Assembly: GCF_014268455.2 (NCBI RefSeq)
Contig: NZ_CP077085.1
Span: 1,488,001 to 1,552,000, forward strand
Length of the DNA: 64,000 bases
From: Pseudomonas shahriarae
GTDB lineage: Bacteria > Pseudomonadota > Gammaproteobacteria > Pseudomonadales > Pseudomonadaceae
Reading direction: 5' to 3'
The translations under genes were made by a program, and so were the position numbers. Position 1 is the stretch's first letter, and every line of letters starts with the position of its first letter. Under the pieces are notes generated by a model. That model was not told the DNA's origin, ran no database searches, and saw nothing but the letters and a program-made list of their open reading frames with translations. Below are positions 26,762 to 36,578 of this stretch, one piece after another.

Positions 26762-27948
26762 GCCGCCTGCAGCAGGTCACCGTGCTGGGGGCAACCGGCT
26801 CGGTCGGATTGAGCACGCTGGATGTGATTGCCCGTCACCCTGAGCGCTACCAGGTATTTGCCCTGACCGGCTTCAGTCGCTTGAGCGAGCTGTTGGCGCT
26901 GTGCGTGCGGCACCGGCCGCAGTTCGCAGTGGTGCCGGACGGGACCGCTGCCCGTGGTTTGCAGGACGATCTGCGGGCCGCGGGCCTGTCGACCCAGGTG
27001 TTGGTCGGCGAGGAGGGCTTGTGCCAGGTGTCCGCTGCCTCTGAAGTGGATACCGTGGTCGCTGCTATTGTCGGCGCCGCGGGTTTGCGTCCAACCCTCG
27101 CAGCGGTGGATGCTGGCAAAAAGATCCTGTTGGCCAATAAAGAAGCGCTGGTCATGTCCGGCGCGCTGTTTATGCAGGCCGTGCGCAAGAGCGCAGCGGT
27201 ACTGTTACCGCTGGACAGCGAACACAACGCGATTTTTCAGTGCATGCCGGGCGATTTTGCCCGCGGCCTGAGCCAGGTCGGCGTACGGCGTATCCTGCTG
27301 ACAGCCTCTGGCGGCCCGTTCCGTCAGACGCCGCTGGCCGAGCTGGAGCACGTCTCTCCCGATCAGGCTTGCGCTCATCCCAATTGGTCGATGGGGCGCA
27401 AGATCTCGGTGGATTCGGCCAGCATGATGAACAAGGGCCTGGAACTGATCGAAGCCTGCTGGTTGTTTGATGCTCGCGCCGATCAGGTCGAAGTGGTGAT
27501 TCATCCGCAAAGTGTGATTCATTCCCTGGTCGACTACGTGGATGGCTCGGTGCTGGCCCAGTTGGGCAACCCGGACATGCGCACGCCGATTGCCAATGCC
27601 CTGGCATGGCCAGAGCGGATTGACTCGGGTGTGGCGCCCCTGGACCTGTTTGCTATTGCCCGCCTGGATTTCGAAGCACCGGATGATCAGCGCTTCCCTT
27701 GCCTGCGCCTGGCACGTGAGGCGGCAGAGGCGGGCAACAGCGCTCCGGCGATGCTCAATGCGGCGAATGAGGTCGCGGTTGCTGCGTTTCTTGATCGGCG
27801 CATCCGCTTTCCACAGATCGCGAGTATCATCGAGGAAATTTTGAGCCTTGAGCCGGTGGTTGCCGTGAATGATTTGGGCGCCGTGTTCGAGGCGGATGCC
27901 AAGGCCCGGGTCTTGGCCGAGCAATGGTTGAAACGCCACGCAGGTTAG
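26758..27948 (+). CDS. dxr: 1-deoxy-D-xylulose 5-phosphate reductoisomerase
   Basis: This NADPH-dependent enzyme makes 2-C-methyl-D-erythritol 4-phosphate, the second step of the MEP isoprenoid pathway. GTG 26758 is chosen: it overlaps the cdsA stop (GTGA) and gives a 396-residue protein beginning at the NADPH-binding [11 protein letters not shown] motif, while the upstream ATG 26743 would lie inside cdsA. The [24 protein letters not shown] and [18 protein letters not shown] blocks are present. ispD and ispF of the same pathway lie further on. Confidence 0.96.
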   Translation: MSRLQQVTVLGATGSVGLSTLDVIARHPERYQVFALTGFSRLSELLALCVRHRPQFAVVPDGTAARGLQDDLRAAGLSTQVLVGEEGLCQVSAASEVDTVVAAIVGAAGLRPTLAAVDAGKKILLANKEALVMSGALFMQAVRKSAAVLLPLDSEHNAIFQCMPGDFARGLSQVGVRRILLTASGGPFRQTPLAELEHVSPDQACAHPNWSMGRKISVDSASMMNKGLELIEACWLFDARADQVEVVIHPQSVIHSLVDYVDGSVLAQLGNPDMRTPIANALAWPERIDSGVAPLDLFAIARLDFEAPDDQRFPCLRLAREAAEAGNSAPAMLNAANEVAVAAFLDRRIRFPQIASIIEEILSLEPVVAVNDLGAVFEADAKARVLAEQWLKRHAG

Positions 27949-27983
27949 TCGGCAGGCGCGGGATTGGAATGCGGAGAGATTAG

Positions 27984-29336
27984 ATGAGTGCGCTCTACAT
28001 GATTATCGGCACCCTGGTTGCTCTGGGTGTGCTGGTCACTTTCCACGAATTCGGTCATTTCTGGGTGGCGCGCCGTTGTGGCGTCAAAGTCCTGCGCTTT
28101 TCCGTGGGTTTTGGCATGCCGCTGCTGCGCTGGCACGACCGCAAGGGCACCGAATTCGTGATTGCCGCTATTCCCCTGGGTGGCTACGTCAAGATGCTCG
28201 ACGAGCGCGAAGGCGAAGTGCCGGCTGATCAGTTGGATCAATCTTTCAATCGCAAGACCGTTCGTCAGCGGATCGCTATCGTGGCTGCCGGCCCGATCGC
28301 CAACTTCCTGCTGGCCATGGTGTTCTTCTGGGTCCTGGCAATGCTGGGCAGCCAGCAAGTGCGGCCGGTCATCGGTGCGGTGGAGGCGGGCAGCATCGCC
28401 GCCAAGGCCGGTTTGAGCGCCGGGCAGGAAATTGTTGCTATTGATGGCGAGCCTACTACAGGCTGGGGGGCGGTCAATCTGCAGTTGGTTCGCCGCCTGG
28501 GTGAGAGCGGCACCGTACAACTGGTAGTGCGCGAGCAGGACTCCACGGCCGAGACACCGCGCGAGCTGGTCCTGGACAAGTGGCTCAAGGGCGCTGATGA
28601 GCCTGATCCGATCAAGTCCCTCGGCATTCGTCCATGGCGCCCGGCACTGCCGCCGGTGTTGGCTGAGCTCGATCCGAAGGGGCCGGCCCAGGCGGCCGGC
28701 CTGAAGACCGGTGATCGTTTGCTGGCCCTGGATGGTCAGGTGCTGGGTGACTGGCAGCAAGTGGTCGATCTGGTTCGTGTACGTCCTGATACGAAAATTG
28801 TGCTGAAAGTTGAGCGTGACGGTGCTCAAATCGACGTCCCTGTTACCCTCGCGGTGCGTGGAGAGGCCAAGGCAGCCGGCGGATACCTGGGTGCCGGGGT
28901 CAAAGGTGTCGAATGGCCGCCATCGATGGTGCGGGAGGTCAGCTTCGGGCCGTTGGCTGCAATTGGCGAAGGTGCAAGACGCACTTGGACCATGAGTGTG
29001 CTGACCCTCGATTCGCTGAAGAAAATGTTGTTCGGCGAGCTCTCGGTAAAAAACTTGAGTGGACCGATAACCATTGCTAAAGTGGCGGGCGCTTCTGCCC
29101 AGTCGGGCGTTGCTGATTTCCTGAATTTCCTGGCTTATCTGAGTATTAGCCTAGGAGTTCTGAATTTGTTGCCCATTCCAGTATTGGATGGGGGGCATCT
29201 GTTGTTTTATCTCGTCGAGTGGGTGCGTGGTCGCCCCTTGTCGGATCGGGTGCAGGGTTGGGGGATACAGATCGGTATCAGTTTGGTGGTCGGGGTGATG
29301 TTGTTAGCCTTGGTCAACGATCTGGGACGTCTGTAA
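27984..29336 (+). CDS. rseP: Site-2 zinc protease RseP (MucP)
   Basis: A 450-residue inner-membrane protease that cuts anti-sigma factors within the membrane (MucA in pseudomonads), releasing AlgU/sigma-E. The zinc motif HEFGH (His21-Glu22-His25) lies in TM1, two PDZ domains occupy ~110-290, and the third metal ligand is in NLLPIPVLDGGHLL near the C-terminus. Its position just before bamA couples envelope-stress sensing to outer-membrane assembly. Confidence 0.97.
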   Translation: MSALYMIIGTLVALGVLVTFHEFGHFWVARRCGVKVLRFSVGFGMPLLRWHDRKGTEFVIAAIPLGGYVKMLDEREGEVPADQLDQSFNRKTVRQRIAIVAAGPIANFLLAMVFFWVLAMLGSQQVRPVIGAVEAGSIAAKAGLSAGQEIVAIDGEPTTGWGAVNLQLVRRLGESGTVQLVVREQDSTAETPRELVLDKWLKGADEPDPIKSLGIRPWRPALPPVLAELDPKGPAQAAGLKTGDRLLALDGQVLGDWQQVVDLVRVRPDTKIVLKVERDGAQIDVPVTLAVRGEAKAAGGYLGAGVKGVEWPPSMVREVSFGPLAAIGEGARRTWTMSVLTLDSLKKMLFGELSVKNLSGPITIAKVAGASAQSGVADFLNFLAYLSISLGVLNLLPIPVLDGGHLLFYLVEWVRGRPLSDRVQGWGIQIGISLVVGVMLLALVNDLGRL

Positions 29337-29356
29337 CGCTTCGCTGAATTGCGAAT

Positions 29357-29383
29357 CTGCCGCATTTTGCGGCAGTTTGTTTA
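29357..29383 (+). terminator. Hairpin with T tract between rseP and bamA
   Basis: CTGCCGCA (29357-29364) pairs with TGCGGCAG (29368-29375) across a 3-nt loop, followed by TTTGTTTA. This looks like an intrinsic terminator or attenuator inside a co-directional essential gene run. Confidence 0.7.
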
Positions 29384-29410
29384 TTGCCAGTTGGAATAAG
29401 AAAGGACTTC

Positions 29411-31798
29411 ATGAAACGTCTGCTGCTAACTGCGGTTCTCACCGTATTGATGATCGCCGAAGTTCACGCCGAGTCCTTCACCATCTCCGATATTCGCGTC
29501 AACGGCCTCCAGCGGGTTTCCGCGGGTAGCGTCTTTGGCGCCTTGCCGTTGAACGTTGGGGAACAGGCTGACGACCGTCGCCTGGTGGAATCCACTCGTG
29601 CGCTGTTCAAAACCGGCTTCTTTCAAGATATCCAACTGGGTCGTGAAGGCAACGTCCTGGTCATCACTGTCGTCGAGCGGCCTTCTGTCGCCAGTATCGA
29701 GATCGAAGGCAACAAGGCGATCTCCACTGAAGACTTGATGAAGGGTCTCAAACAGTCCGGCCTGGCCGAAGGCGAGATCTTCCAGCGTGCCACCCTCGAA
29801 GGCGTGCGTAACGAGCTGCAACGTCAATACGTTGCCCAGGGCCGTTACTCCGCTTCCGTGGAAACCGAAGTGGTGCCGCAGCCGCGCAACCGTGTCGGCC
29901 TGAAGGTCAACATCAACGAAGGCACTGTGGCGGCGATCCAGCACATCAACGTGGTGGGTAACACCAAGTTCGCCGACGACGACCTGATCGACCTGTTCGA
30001 ACTCAAGACCACCAACTGGCTGTCGTTCTTCAAGAACGACGACAAGTACGCCCGTGAAAAACTCTCCGGTGACCTGGAGCGCCTGCGTTCCTACTACCTG
30101 GACCGTGGCTATATCAACATGGATATCGCTTCGACCCAGGTGTCCATCACCCCGGACAAGAAACACGTGTACATCACCGTCAACGTCAACGAAGGCGAGA
30201 AGTACCGCGTTCGTGACGTGAAGCTCAGCGGCGACCTGAAAGTGCCTGAAGACCAGGTCAAGTCCCTGCTGCTGGTCCAGAAGGACCAGGTGTTCTCGCG
30301 CAAGCTGATGACCACGACTTCCGAGCTGATCACCCGTCGCCTGGGTAACGAAGGCTATACCTTCGCCAACGTCAACGGCGTGCCGACCCCACACGATGAT
30401 GACCACACTGTGGACATCACCTTTGTCGTCGATCCAGGCAAGCGTGCCTACGTCAACCGCATCAACTTCCGTGGCAACACCAAGTCCGAGGACGAAGTGC
30501 TGCGTCGTGAAATGCGTCAGATGGAAGGTGGCTGGGCTTCGACCTACCTGATCGACCAGTCCAAGACCCGTCTTGAGCGCCTGGGCTTCTTCAAGGAAGT
30601 CAACGTCGAAACCCCGGCCGTACCGGGTGTGGATGACCAGGTCGACGTGAACTACGCCGTGGAAGAACAAGCCTCCGGCTCGATCACCGCCAGTGTCGGT
30701 TTTGCACAGAGTGCAGGCCTGATCCTTGGTGGCTCGATCACCCAGAACAACTTCCTGGGTACTGGTAACAAGGTTTCCATCGGCCTGACCCGCAGTGAAT
30801 ACCAGAGCCGCTACAACTTCGGTTATGTGGACCCCTACTGGACTGCTGATGGTGTGAGCCTGGGCTACAACGCTTTCTACCGCACCACCGACTACAAAGA
30901 CCTCGACGTCGACGTTGCAAGCTATGCGATCGACAGCCTGGGTGCCGGTGTCAACGTGGGCTACCCGATCAGTGAGACTTCGCGTCTGACCTTCGGCCTG
31001 ACCGCGCAGCAGGATGAGATCAAGACCGGTGTCTACACCGTGGACGAAATCTTCGACTTCACCCGCCGCGAAGGTGACAAGTTCCTCAACTTCAAGGCCT
31101 CGGCCGGTTGGTCCGAGTCCACCCTGAACAAAGGCGTGCTGGCGACCCGTGGTCATTCCCAGAGCCTGACCCTGGAAGCCACCACCCCTGGTAGCGACCT
31201 GTCGTTCTTCAAACTCGACTACCGTGGCCAGTTGTTCACGCCGTTGAGCGATAACTACACCATGCGCCTGCACACGGAACTGGGCTATGGTGATGGCTAC
31301 GGTTCGACCGATGGCCTGCCGTTCTACGAGAACTACTACGCCGGTGGTTTCAACTCGGTACGTGGCTTCAAGGACAGCACCCTGGGTCCACGTGGTACGC
31401 CAAGCCGTGGCTTTGCCGACACCGGTAACGTCGGCACCGTGCGTGACTCGGACAATGATCCGCTGCCATTCGGTGGTAACGTGCTGATTCAAGGTGGTGC
31501 GGAAATTCTGTTCCCGCTGCCGTTCGTCAAGGACCAGCGTTCCCTGCGGACCTCGGTATTCTGGGATGTGGGTAACGTATTCGACTCCAAGTGCGAGCAG
31601 ATCCGTAACCCAAGCGGCTTGAAGTCCAACACCCAGTGCAACGACGTCAGCCTGAGCAATCTGGCCAGTTCCGTGGGTGTGGGTGTGACCTGGATTACTG
31701 CCCTGGGTCCTCTGAGCTTCGCCTTGGCGATGCCAGTCAAGAAACCGGATAACGCTGAAACCCAGATTTTCCAATTTTCCCTCGGCCAGACGTTCTAA
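29411..31798 (+). CDS. bamA: Outer-membrane protein assembly factor BamA
   Basis: The central subunit of the BAM complex that folds beta-barrel proteins into the outer membrane. ATG 29411 gives 795 residues with a 20-residue signal peptide (cleavage before ESFTISDIRV); an upstream extension is unlikely. Five POTRA domains (~22-420) precede the 16-strand barrel, with the loop-6 VRGF motif in FNSVRGFKDS and a C-terminal aromatic ending FSLGQTF. Three or four Cys-containing loop residues (SKCEQIR, NTQCND) lie in an extracellular loop. Confidence 0.98.
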   Translation: MKRLLLTAVLTVLMIAEVHAESFTISDIRVNGLQRVSAGSVFGALPLNVGEQADDRRLVESTRALFKTGFFQDIQLGREGNVLVITVVERPSVASIEIEGNKAISTEDLMKGLKQSGLAEGEIFQRATLEGVRNELQRQYVAQGRYSASVETEVVPQPRNRVGLKVNINEGTVAAIQHINVVGNTKFADDDLIDLFELKTTNWLSFFKNDDKYAREKLSGDLERLRSYYLDRGYINMDIASTQVSITPDKKHVYITVNVNEGEKYRVRDVKLSGDLKVPEDQVKSLLLVQKDQVFSRKLMTTTSELITRRLGNEGYTFANVNGVPTPHDDDHTVDITFVVDPGKRAYVNRINFRGNTKSEDEVLRREMRQMEGGWASTYLIDQSKTRLERLGFFKEVNVETPAVPGVDDQVDVNYAVEEQASGSITASVGFAQSAGLILGGSITQNNFLGTGNKVSIGLTRSEYQSRYNFGYVDPYWTADGVSLGYNAFYRTTDYKDLDVDVASYAIDSLGAGVNVGYPISETSRLTFGLTAQQDEIKTGVYTVDEIFDFTRREGDKFLNFKASAGWSESTLNKGVLATRGHSQSLTLEATTPGSDLSFFKLDYRGQLFTPLSDNYTMRLHTELGYGDGYGSTDGLPFYENYYAGGFNSVRGFKDSTLGPRGTPSRGFADTGNVGTVRDSDNDPLPFGGNVLIQGGAEILFPLPFVKDQRSLRTSVFWDVGNVFDSKCEQIRNPSGLKSNTQCNDVSLSNLASSVGVGVTWITALGPLSFALAMPVKKPDNAETQIFQFSLGQTF

Positions 31799-31843
31799 GC
31801 GTCCGACCCAAGATAACGACAACGGATTCTGTAGGAGTGCATC

Positions 31844-32347
31844 GTGCGTAAGTTGACTCAATTGGTTCTTCTGGCAACTGTGCTGGTAGCGACCCCGGCG
31901 TTTGCCGAAATGAAAATCGCCGTCCTGAACTATCAGATGGCTCTGCTGGAATCCGATGCGGCCAAGAAGTACGCCGTGGATGCCGAGAAGAAATTTGGTC
32001 CGCAACTGACCAAGCTCAAGACCCTGGAAAGCAGCGCCAAGGGCATCCAGGATCGTCTGGTCGCCGGTGGCGATAAAATGCAGCAAGGCGAGCGCGAGCG
32101 TCTGGAGCTTGAATTCAAGCAAAAGGCCCGTGACTATCAGTTCCAGTCCAAGGAGCTGAACGAAGCCAAGGCTGTTGCTGACCGTGAAATGCTCAAGCAA
32201 CTGAAGCCAAAACTCGACAGCGCCGTGGAAGCAGTCATCAAGAAAGGTGCCTTCGACCTGGTCTTCGAGCGTGGCGCCGTGATTGACGTCAAACCTCAAT
32301 ACGACATCACCCGCCAGGTGATCGAGCGCATGAACCAGCTGAAGTAA
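31844..32347 (+). CDS. skp: Periplasmic chaperone Skp (OmpH-like)
   Basis: A 167-residue trimeric chaperone that holds unfolded outer-membrane proteins for BamA. GTG 31844 follows TAGGAG. A signal peptide ends at Ala21 (TPAFA), then comes KIAVLNYQMALLESDAAK and long charged alpha-helices (~45-135) that form the jellyfish tentacles. It sits between bamA and lpxD, the classical order. Confidence 0.95.
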   Translation: MRKLTQLVLLATVLVATPAFAEMKIAVLNYQMALLESDAAKKYAVDAEKKFGPQLTKLKTLESSAKGIQDRLVAGGDKMQQGERERLELEFKQKARDYQFQSKELNEAKAVADREMLKQLKPKLDSAVEAVIKKGAFDLVFERGAVIDVKPQYDITRQVIERMNQLK

Positions 32348-32350
32348 GCC

Positions 32351-33406
32351 ATGACCGCGACTATCAAACTCGGTCAATTGGCCGAGTTCCTGGGGGCTAC
32401 CTTGAGTGGCTCCCCGGAGAAGGAAATCACTGGGCTAGCCACCTTGCAGGAGGCTGGCCCAGCTCAGTTGAGCTTCCTCGCAAATCCCCAATACCGTAAA
32501 TACCTGGGTGACAGCCAAGCCGCAGCCGTATTGCTGAAGGCCGCTGACGCCGAGACGTTTGCCGGGAGTGCGCTGGTGGTGGCTGACCCTTACGCGGCTT
32601 ACGCGCGGGTGTCGCACCTGTTCGATCCGAAACCCAAAGCGGCTCCTGGTATCCATCCTTCTGCTGTCATCGCCGATGATGCTCAGGTAGATCCTGCGGC
32701 GAGCATCGGGGCTTTTGTGGTGATCGAGAGTGGTGCGCGCATTGGCGCCGGTGTGACTGTCGGCGCTCATTGCTTTATCGGTGCCCGCAGTGAAATCGCT
32801 GCAGGTGGCTGGCTCGCGCCGCGCGTGACCCTGTACCACGATGTGCGTATCGGGCAGCGAGTGGTGATTCAGTCGGGTGCCGTGATCGGCGGCGAAGGCT
32901 TTGGCTTCGCCAACGAGAAGGGCATCTGGCAGAAGATCGCCCAGGTCGGCGGTGTGCTGATCGGTGATGATGTGGAGATTGGCGTCAACACTGCCGTCGA
33001 TCGCGGGGCCCTGGCCGATACCGTGATTGGCAATGGTGTGAAGCTGGACAACCAGATCCAGATCGCCCACAACGTACAGATTGGCGATCACACGGCCATG
33101 GCCGCGTGTGTCGGCATCTCTGGCAGCACCAAGATCGGCAAGCATTGCATGCTGGCCGGCGGTGTCGGCTTGGTGGGCCATATTGAAATCTGCGACAACG
33201 TATTCATTACTGGCATGACCATGGTGACCCACTCGATTACCGAGCCAGGGGCCTACTCTTCCGGTACAGCGATGCAACCCGCGGCCGAGTGGCGCAAGAG
33301 CGCGGCCCGTTTAAGGCAGCTCGACGACATGGCGCGGCGCCTGAAACATCTGGAAAAGCGTGTTGGGGACGTGACCCCTGGCAGTAATGTTTCATCAGAT
33401 GGCTGA
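32351..33406 (+). CDS. lpxD: UDP-3-O-acyl-glucosamine N-acyltransferase LpxD
   Basis: The third lipid A enzyme: it transfers a hydroxyacyl chain from ACP to UDP-3-O-acylglucosamine. The 351-residue protein has an N-terminal uridine-binding domain, a hexapeptide-repeat left-handed beta helix (~100-300) with the [15 protein letters not shown] block carrying the catalytic His, and a C-terminal helix ([10 protein letters not shown]). It starts 3 bp after skp. Confidence 0.97.
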   Translation: MTATIKLGQLAEFLGATLSGSPEKEITGLATLQEAGPAQLSFLANPQYRKYLGDSQAAAVLLKAADAETFAGSALVVADPYAAYARVSHLFDPKPKAAPGIHPSAVIADDAQVDPAASIGAFVVIESGARIGAGVTVGAHCFIGARSEIAAGGWLAPRVTLYHDVRIGQRVVIQSGAVIGGEGFGFANEKGIWQKIAQVGGVLIGDDVEIGVNTAVDRGALADTVIGNGVKLDNQIQIAHNVQIGDHTAMAACVGISGSTKIGKHCMLAGGVGLVGHIEICDNVFITGMTMVTHSITEPGAYSSGTAMQPAAEWRKSAARLRQLDDMARRLKHLEKRVGDVTPGSNVSSDG

Positions 33407-33516
33407 TACCATTTCCATATCAAGTGTGCACAGCAGCTAGACTGCCTTCTTGATTTGCTAGAGGGGCGTGCCTTAGTCCGCGCGCTCCCAATCTTTATTA
33501 CAGGCTTCCCCCCGAA

Positions 33517-33957
33517 ATGATGGACATCAACGAGATTCGCGAATACCTGCCTCACCGTTACCCGTTCCTGCTGGTGGACCGTGTAGTGGAACTGAATGTT
33601 GAGGAAAAGCGCATTCGTGCCTACAAGAATGTCAGCATCAACGAACCATTCTTCAACGGTCACTTTCCCGCGCATCCGATCATGCCGGGCGTGTTGATCA
33701 TTGAGGCAATGGCCCAGGCCGCTGGTATCCTCGGTTTTAAAATGCTCGACCTCAAGCCTGCCGATGGCACGCTTTACTATTTCGTGGGCTCCGACAAGCT
33801 GCGCTTCCGCAACCCGGTCACCCCAGGTGACCAGTTGATCCTGGAAGCCAAGTTCGTGAGCTGCAAGCGCCAGATCTGGAAGTTCGAATGCCAGGCCTCT
33901 GTTGACGGCAAGCCTGTGTGTTCCGCCGAAATTATCTGTGCGGAACGCAAACTATGA
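33517..33957 (+). CDS. fabZ: 3-hydroxyacyl-ACP dehydratase FabZ
   Basis: A 146-residue hot-dog-fold enzyme that dehydrates beta-hydroxyacyl-ACP in fatty-acid synthesis. Catalytic His49 ([13 protein letters not shown]) and Glu63 (LIIEAMAQ) are seen. Two tandem ATGs (33517, 33520) exist. It competes with LpxA/LpxD for 3-hydroxyacyl-ACP, hence the shared cluster. The 110-bp gap after lpxD may hold a promoter. The stop overlaps lpxA (ATGA). Confidence 0.97.
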   Translation: MMDINEIREYLPHRYPFLLVDRVVELNVEEKRIRAYKNVSINEPFFNGHFPAHPIMPGVLIIEAMAQAAGILGFKMLDLKPADGTLYYFVGSDKLRFRNPVTPGDQLILEAKFVSCKRQIWKFECQASVDGKPVCSAEIICAERKL

Positions 33958-34730
33958 GTTTGATTGACCCTCGCGCAATCATCGATCCGACGGCCGTGCT
34001 GGCCGCCGACGTTGAGGTCGGCCCCTGGTCGATCATCGGCGCAGGTGTGGAAATCGGCGAGGGGACTGTCATCGGGCCGCACGTGATCCTCAAGGGTCCG
34101 ACCCGCATTGGCAAACACAACCGCATCTACCAGTTCTCCTCGGTAGGCGAAGATACGCCGGACATGAAGTACAAGGGTGAGGAAACCCGCCTGGTAATCG
34201 GTGATCACAACATCATTCGTGAAGGCGTGACCATTCATCGTGGCACAGTGCAGGATCGGGCGGAAACGACCCTGGGTGATCACAATCTGGTGATGGCCTA
34301 CGCCCATATCGGTCACGACAGTGTGATCGGCAACCACTGCATCCTCGTCAATAACACTGCGCTGGCCGGCCATGTGCACGTTGACGACTGGGCGATTCTT
34401 TCCGGTTTCACCCTGGTGCATCAGTACTGTCATATTGGTGCCCATAGCTTTTCCGGCATGGGTACCGCTATTGGCAAGGATGTGCCGGCGTTCGTCACGG
34501 TTTTTGGCAACCCTGCCGAAGCCCGCAGCATGAACTTCGAAGGCATGCGCCGGCGTGGTTTCAGCGAAGATGCCATCCACGCCCTGCGCCGCGCTTACAA
34601 AGTGGTGTATCGCCAGGGGCTGACGGTTGACCAGGCGTTGGCCGAGCTGGCCGAGCCGGCGGCGCTGTTTCCAGAAGTTGCCATCTTCCGCGATTCGATC
34701 CAGGCATCGACTCGCGGCATCACCCGCTGA
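33954..34730 (+). CDS. lpxA: UDP-N-acetylglucosamine acyltransferase LpxA
   Basis: The first lipid A enzyme, adding a 3-hydroxyacyl chain to O-3 of UDP-GlcNAc. ATG 33954 overlaps the fabZ stop and gives the standard 258 residues starting [14 protein letters not shown]. Hexapeptide repeats cover ~8-185, with catalytic His near residue 121 ([16 protein letters not shown]), and the C-terminal helical domain contains the [17 protein letters not shown] segment. Confidence 0.97.
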   Translation: MSLIDPRAIIDPTAVLAADVEVGPWSIIGAGVEIGEGTVIGPHVILKGPTRIGKHNRIYQFSSVGEDTPDMKYKGEETRLVIGDHNIIREGVTIHRGTVQDRAETTLGDHNLVMAYAHIGHDSVIGNHCILVNNTALAGHVHVDDWAILSGFTLVHQYCHIGAHSFSGMGTAIGKDVPAFVTVFGNPAEARSMNFEGMRRRGFSEDAIHALRRAYKVVYRQGLTVDQALAELAEPAALFPEVAIFRDSIQASTRGITR

Positions 34731-34732
34731 TC

Positions 34733-35872
34733 ATGGCCACGCTGCGTATTGCATTGGTGGCCGGAGAAGCTTCCGGCGATATCCTCGGCGCTGGCCTGAT
34801 GCGCGCCATCAAGGCGCAGCATCCAGCCGTTGAATTCATTGGGGTCGGCGGCCCGCTGATGCAGGCCGAAGGCCTGACTTCCTACTTTCCCATGGAGCGT
34901 TTGTCGGTCATGGGGCTGGTGGAAGTGCTGGGGCGCCTGCGCGAGCTGCTGGCTCGGCGCAAACTGCTGATCCAGACCCTGATCGCAGAAAAACCGGACG
35001 TCTTTATCGGTATCGACGCACCGGACTTCACCCTCAATATCGAACTCAAACTGCGTCAGGCCGGGATCAAGACCGTGCATTACGTCAGCCCGTCCGTATG
35101 GGCGTGGCGGCAGAAGCGTGTGCTGAAGATCCGCGAAGGCTGCGACCTGATGCTGACCCTGCTGCCTTTCGAGGCGCGGTTCTACGAAGAGAAGGGCGTG
35201 CCGGTCAGGTTTGTCGGCCACACCCTTGCCGATACCATCCCGCTGCAGGCTGATCGCGCCGCCGCCCGCGCCGAGTTGGGCCTGCCCGAGGGGCCGCTGG
35301 TGGCGTTGATGCCCGGTAGCCGTGGCGGTGAAGTCGGGCGCCTGGGCGCACTGTTTTTCGATGCGGCCGAGCGTCTGCTGGCCTTGAAGCCCGGGGTGCG
35401 GTTTGTACTGCCGTGCGCCAGCCCGCAACGGCGTGCACAGATCGAGGCCTTGCTGGTAGGACGTGACCTGCCGTTGACCCTGCTCGACGGTGGTTCGCAC
35501 CTTGCCCTGGCGGCCTGTGATGCGGTGTTGATCGCCTCCGGTACTGCCACGCTGGAGGCTTTGCTCTACAAGCGGCCGATGGTTGTGGCCTATCGCCTGG
35601 CGCCGCTGACCTACTGGATTCTCAAGCGCATGGTCAAAAGCCCGTACATCTCCTTGCCCAACCTGCTGGCCCAGCGGTTGTTGGTGCCGGAGTTGCTGCA
35701 GGACGCTGCTACCCCCGAGGCCTTGGCCCAGACCATTCTGCCGTTGATCGATGGTGGCGAAGAGCAGACCCGCGGCTTTGACGAAATTCACCGTACCTTG
35801 CGCCGTGATGCGTCGAACCAGGCCGCAGACGCCGTGTTGACCTTGATCGGCCGCCAGCAGGAAACCCTATGA
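34733..35872 (+). CDS. lpxB: Lipid-A-disaccharide synthase LpxB
   Basis: A 379-residue GT19 glycosyltransferase that joins lipid X and UDP-diacylglucosamine to the lipid A disaccharide backbone. The N-terminal [15 protein letters not shown], the [14 protein letters not shown] block, the [13 protein letters not shown] nucleotide-binding motif and [18 protein letters not shown] are present. It overlaps rnhB by 4 nt. Confidence 0.97.
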   Translation: MATLRIALVAGEASGDILGAGLMRAIKAQHPAVEFIGVGGPLMQAEGLTSYFPMERLSVMGLVEVLGRLRELLARRKLLIQTLIAEKPDVFIGIDAPDFTLNIELKLRQAGIKTVHYVSPSVWAWRQKRVLKIREGCDLMLTLLPFEARFYEEKGVPVRFVGHTLADTIPLQADRAAARAELGLPEGPLVALMPGSRGGEVGRLGALFFDAAERLLALKPGVRFVLPCASPQRRAQIEALLVGRDLPLTLLDGGSHLALAACDAVLIASGTATLEALLYKRPMVVAYRLAPLTYWILKRMVKSPYISLPNLLAQRLLVPELLQDAATPEALAQTILPLIDGGEEQTRGFDEIHRTLRRDASNQAADAVLTLIGRQQETL

Positions 35873-36501
35873 AGACGCAAATGGGCCTGGATTTCAGCCT
35901 GGTCGCCCAAACCCACGAACTGGTCGCCGGTGTCGATGAAGTAGGGCGCGGCCCGTTGTGCGGCGCGGTGGTCACGGCGGCGGTGATTCTTGATCCGAAT
36001 CGTCCGATCCTCGGTCTCAACGACTCGAAGAAGCTCACCGAAGCCCGTCGTGAAAAGCTTTTTGATGAAATTTGCGAAAAAGCCCTCAGCTGGCATATCG
36101 CCCGGGCCGAAGTCGAAGAAATCGACGAACTGAACATCCTGCATGCCACGATGCTGGCCATGCAGCGCGCCGTCGAGGGCCTGCACATCACCCCCAAGCT
36201 GGCGATGATCGACGGCAATCGCTGCCCGAAGCTGGCGATGCCGGCCGAGGCGGTGGTCAAGGGTGATAGTAAGGTGCCGGCAATTGCCGCCGCCTCCATC
36301 CTGGCCAAGGTCAGTCGTGACCGTGAGATGGCGGCGTTCGAATTGATCTATCCGGGCTATGGCATAGGCGGCCATAAAGGCTACCCGACGCCCGTTCATC
36401 TGGAAGCCCTGGCTCGATTGGGCCCGACGCCGATCCACCGCCGCTCGTTTGCCCCGGTACGCCAGGCTTATGAGGTGCGCGAAAGCCTGGTCGAGCTTTA
36501 G
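35869..36501 (+). CDS. rnhB: Ribonuclease HII
   Basis: A 210-residue type 2 RNase H that removes ribonucleotides from DNA and cuts RNA-DNA hybrids. Acidic residues Asp23-Glu24 in [14 protein letters not shown] and the later DGNRCPKL and [11 protein letters not shown] motifs form the active site. ATG 35869 overlaps lpxB; an internal ATG (35881) is an alternative start. Confidence 0.96.
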   Translation: MKTQMGLDFSLVAQTHELVAGVDEVGRGPLCGAVVTAAVILDPNRPILGLNDSKKLTEARREKLFDEICEKALSWHIARAEVEEIDELNILHATMLAMQRAVEGLHITPKLAMIDGNRCPKLAMPAEAVVKGDSKVPAIAAASILAKVSRDREMAAFELIYPGYGIGGHKGYPTPVHLEALARLGPTPIHRRSFAPVRQAYEVRESLVEL

Positions 36502-36522
36502 GCGCAGGCTGATGTTTTACTC

Positions 36523-36552
36523 AAGGCCCGGTACAATCCGGGCCTTGTTGTT
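36523..36552 (+). terminator. Terminator after rnhB
   Basis: AAGGCCCGG (36523-36531) pairs with CCGGGCCTT (36538-36546), followed by GTTGTTTT. The loop contains TACAAT, which could also be a -10 element for dnaE, so the site may serve both ends. Confidence 0.7.
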
Positions 36553-36578
36553 TTCACACGTATCTAGACAGGATCACT

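Noticed and set aside
29426-32377. A 983-codon open frame antisense to bamA and skp
   Set aside because: It mirrors the codon bias of the sense genes, has no family features and no ribosome-binding site; the sense strand has full BamA and Skp.
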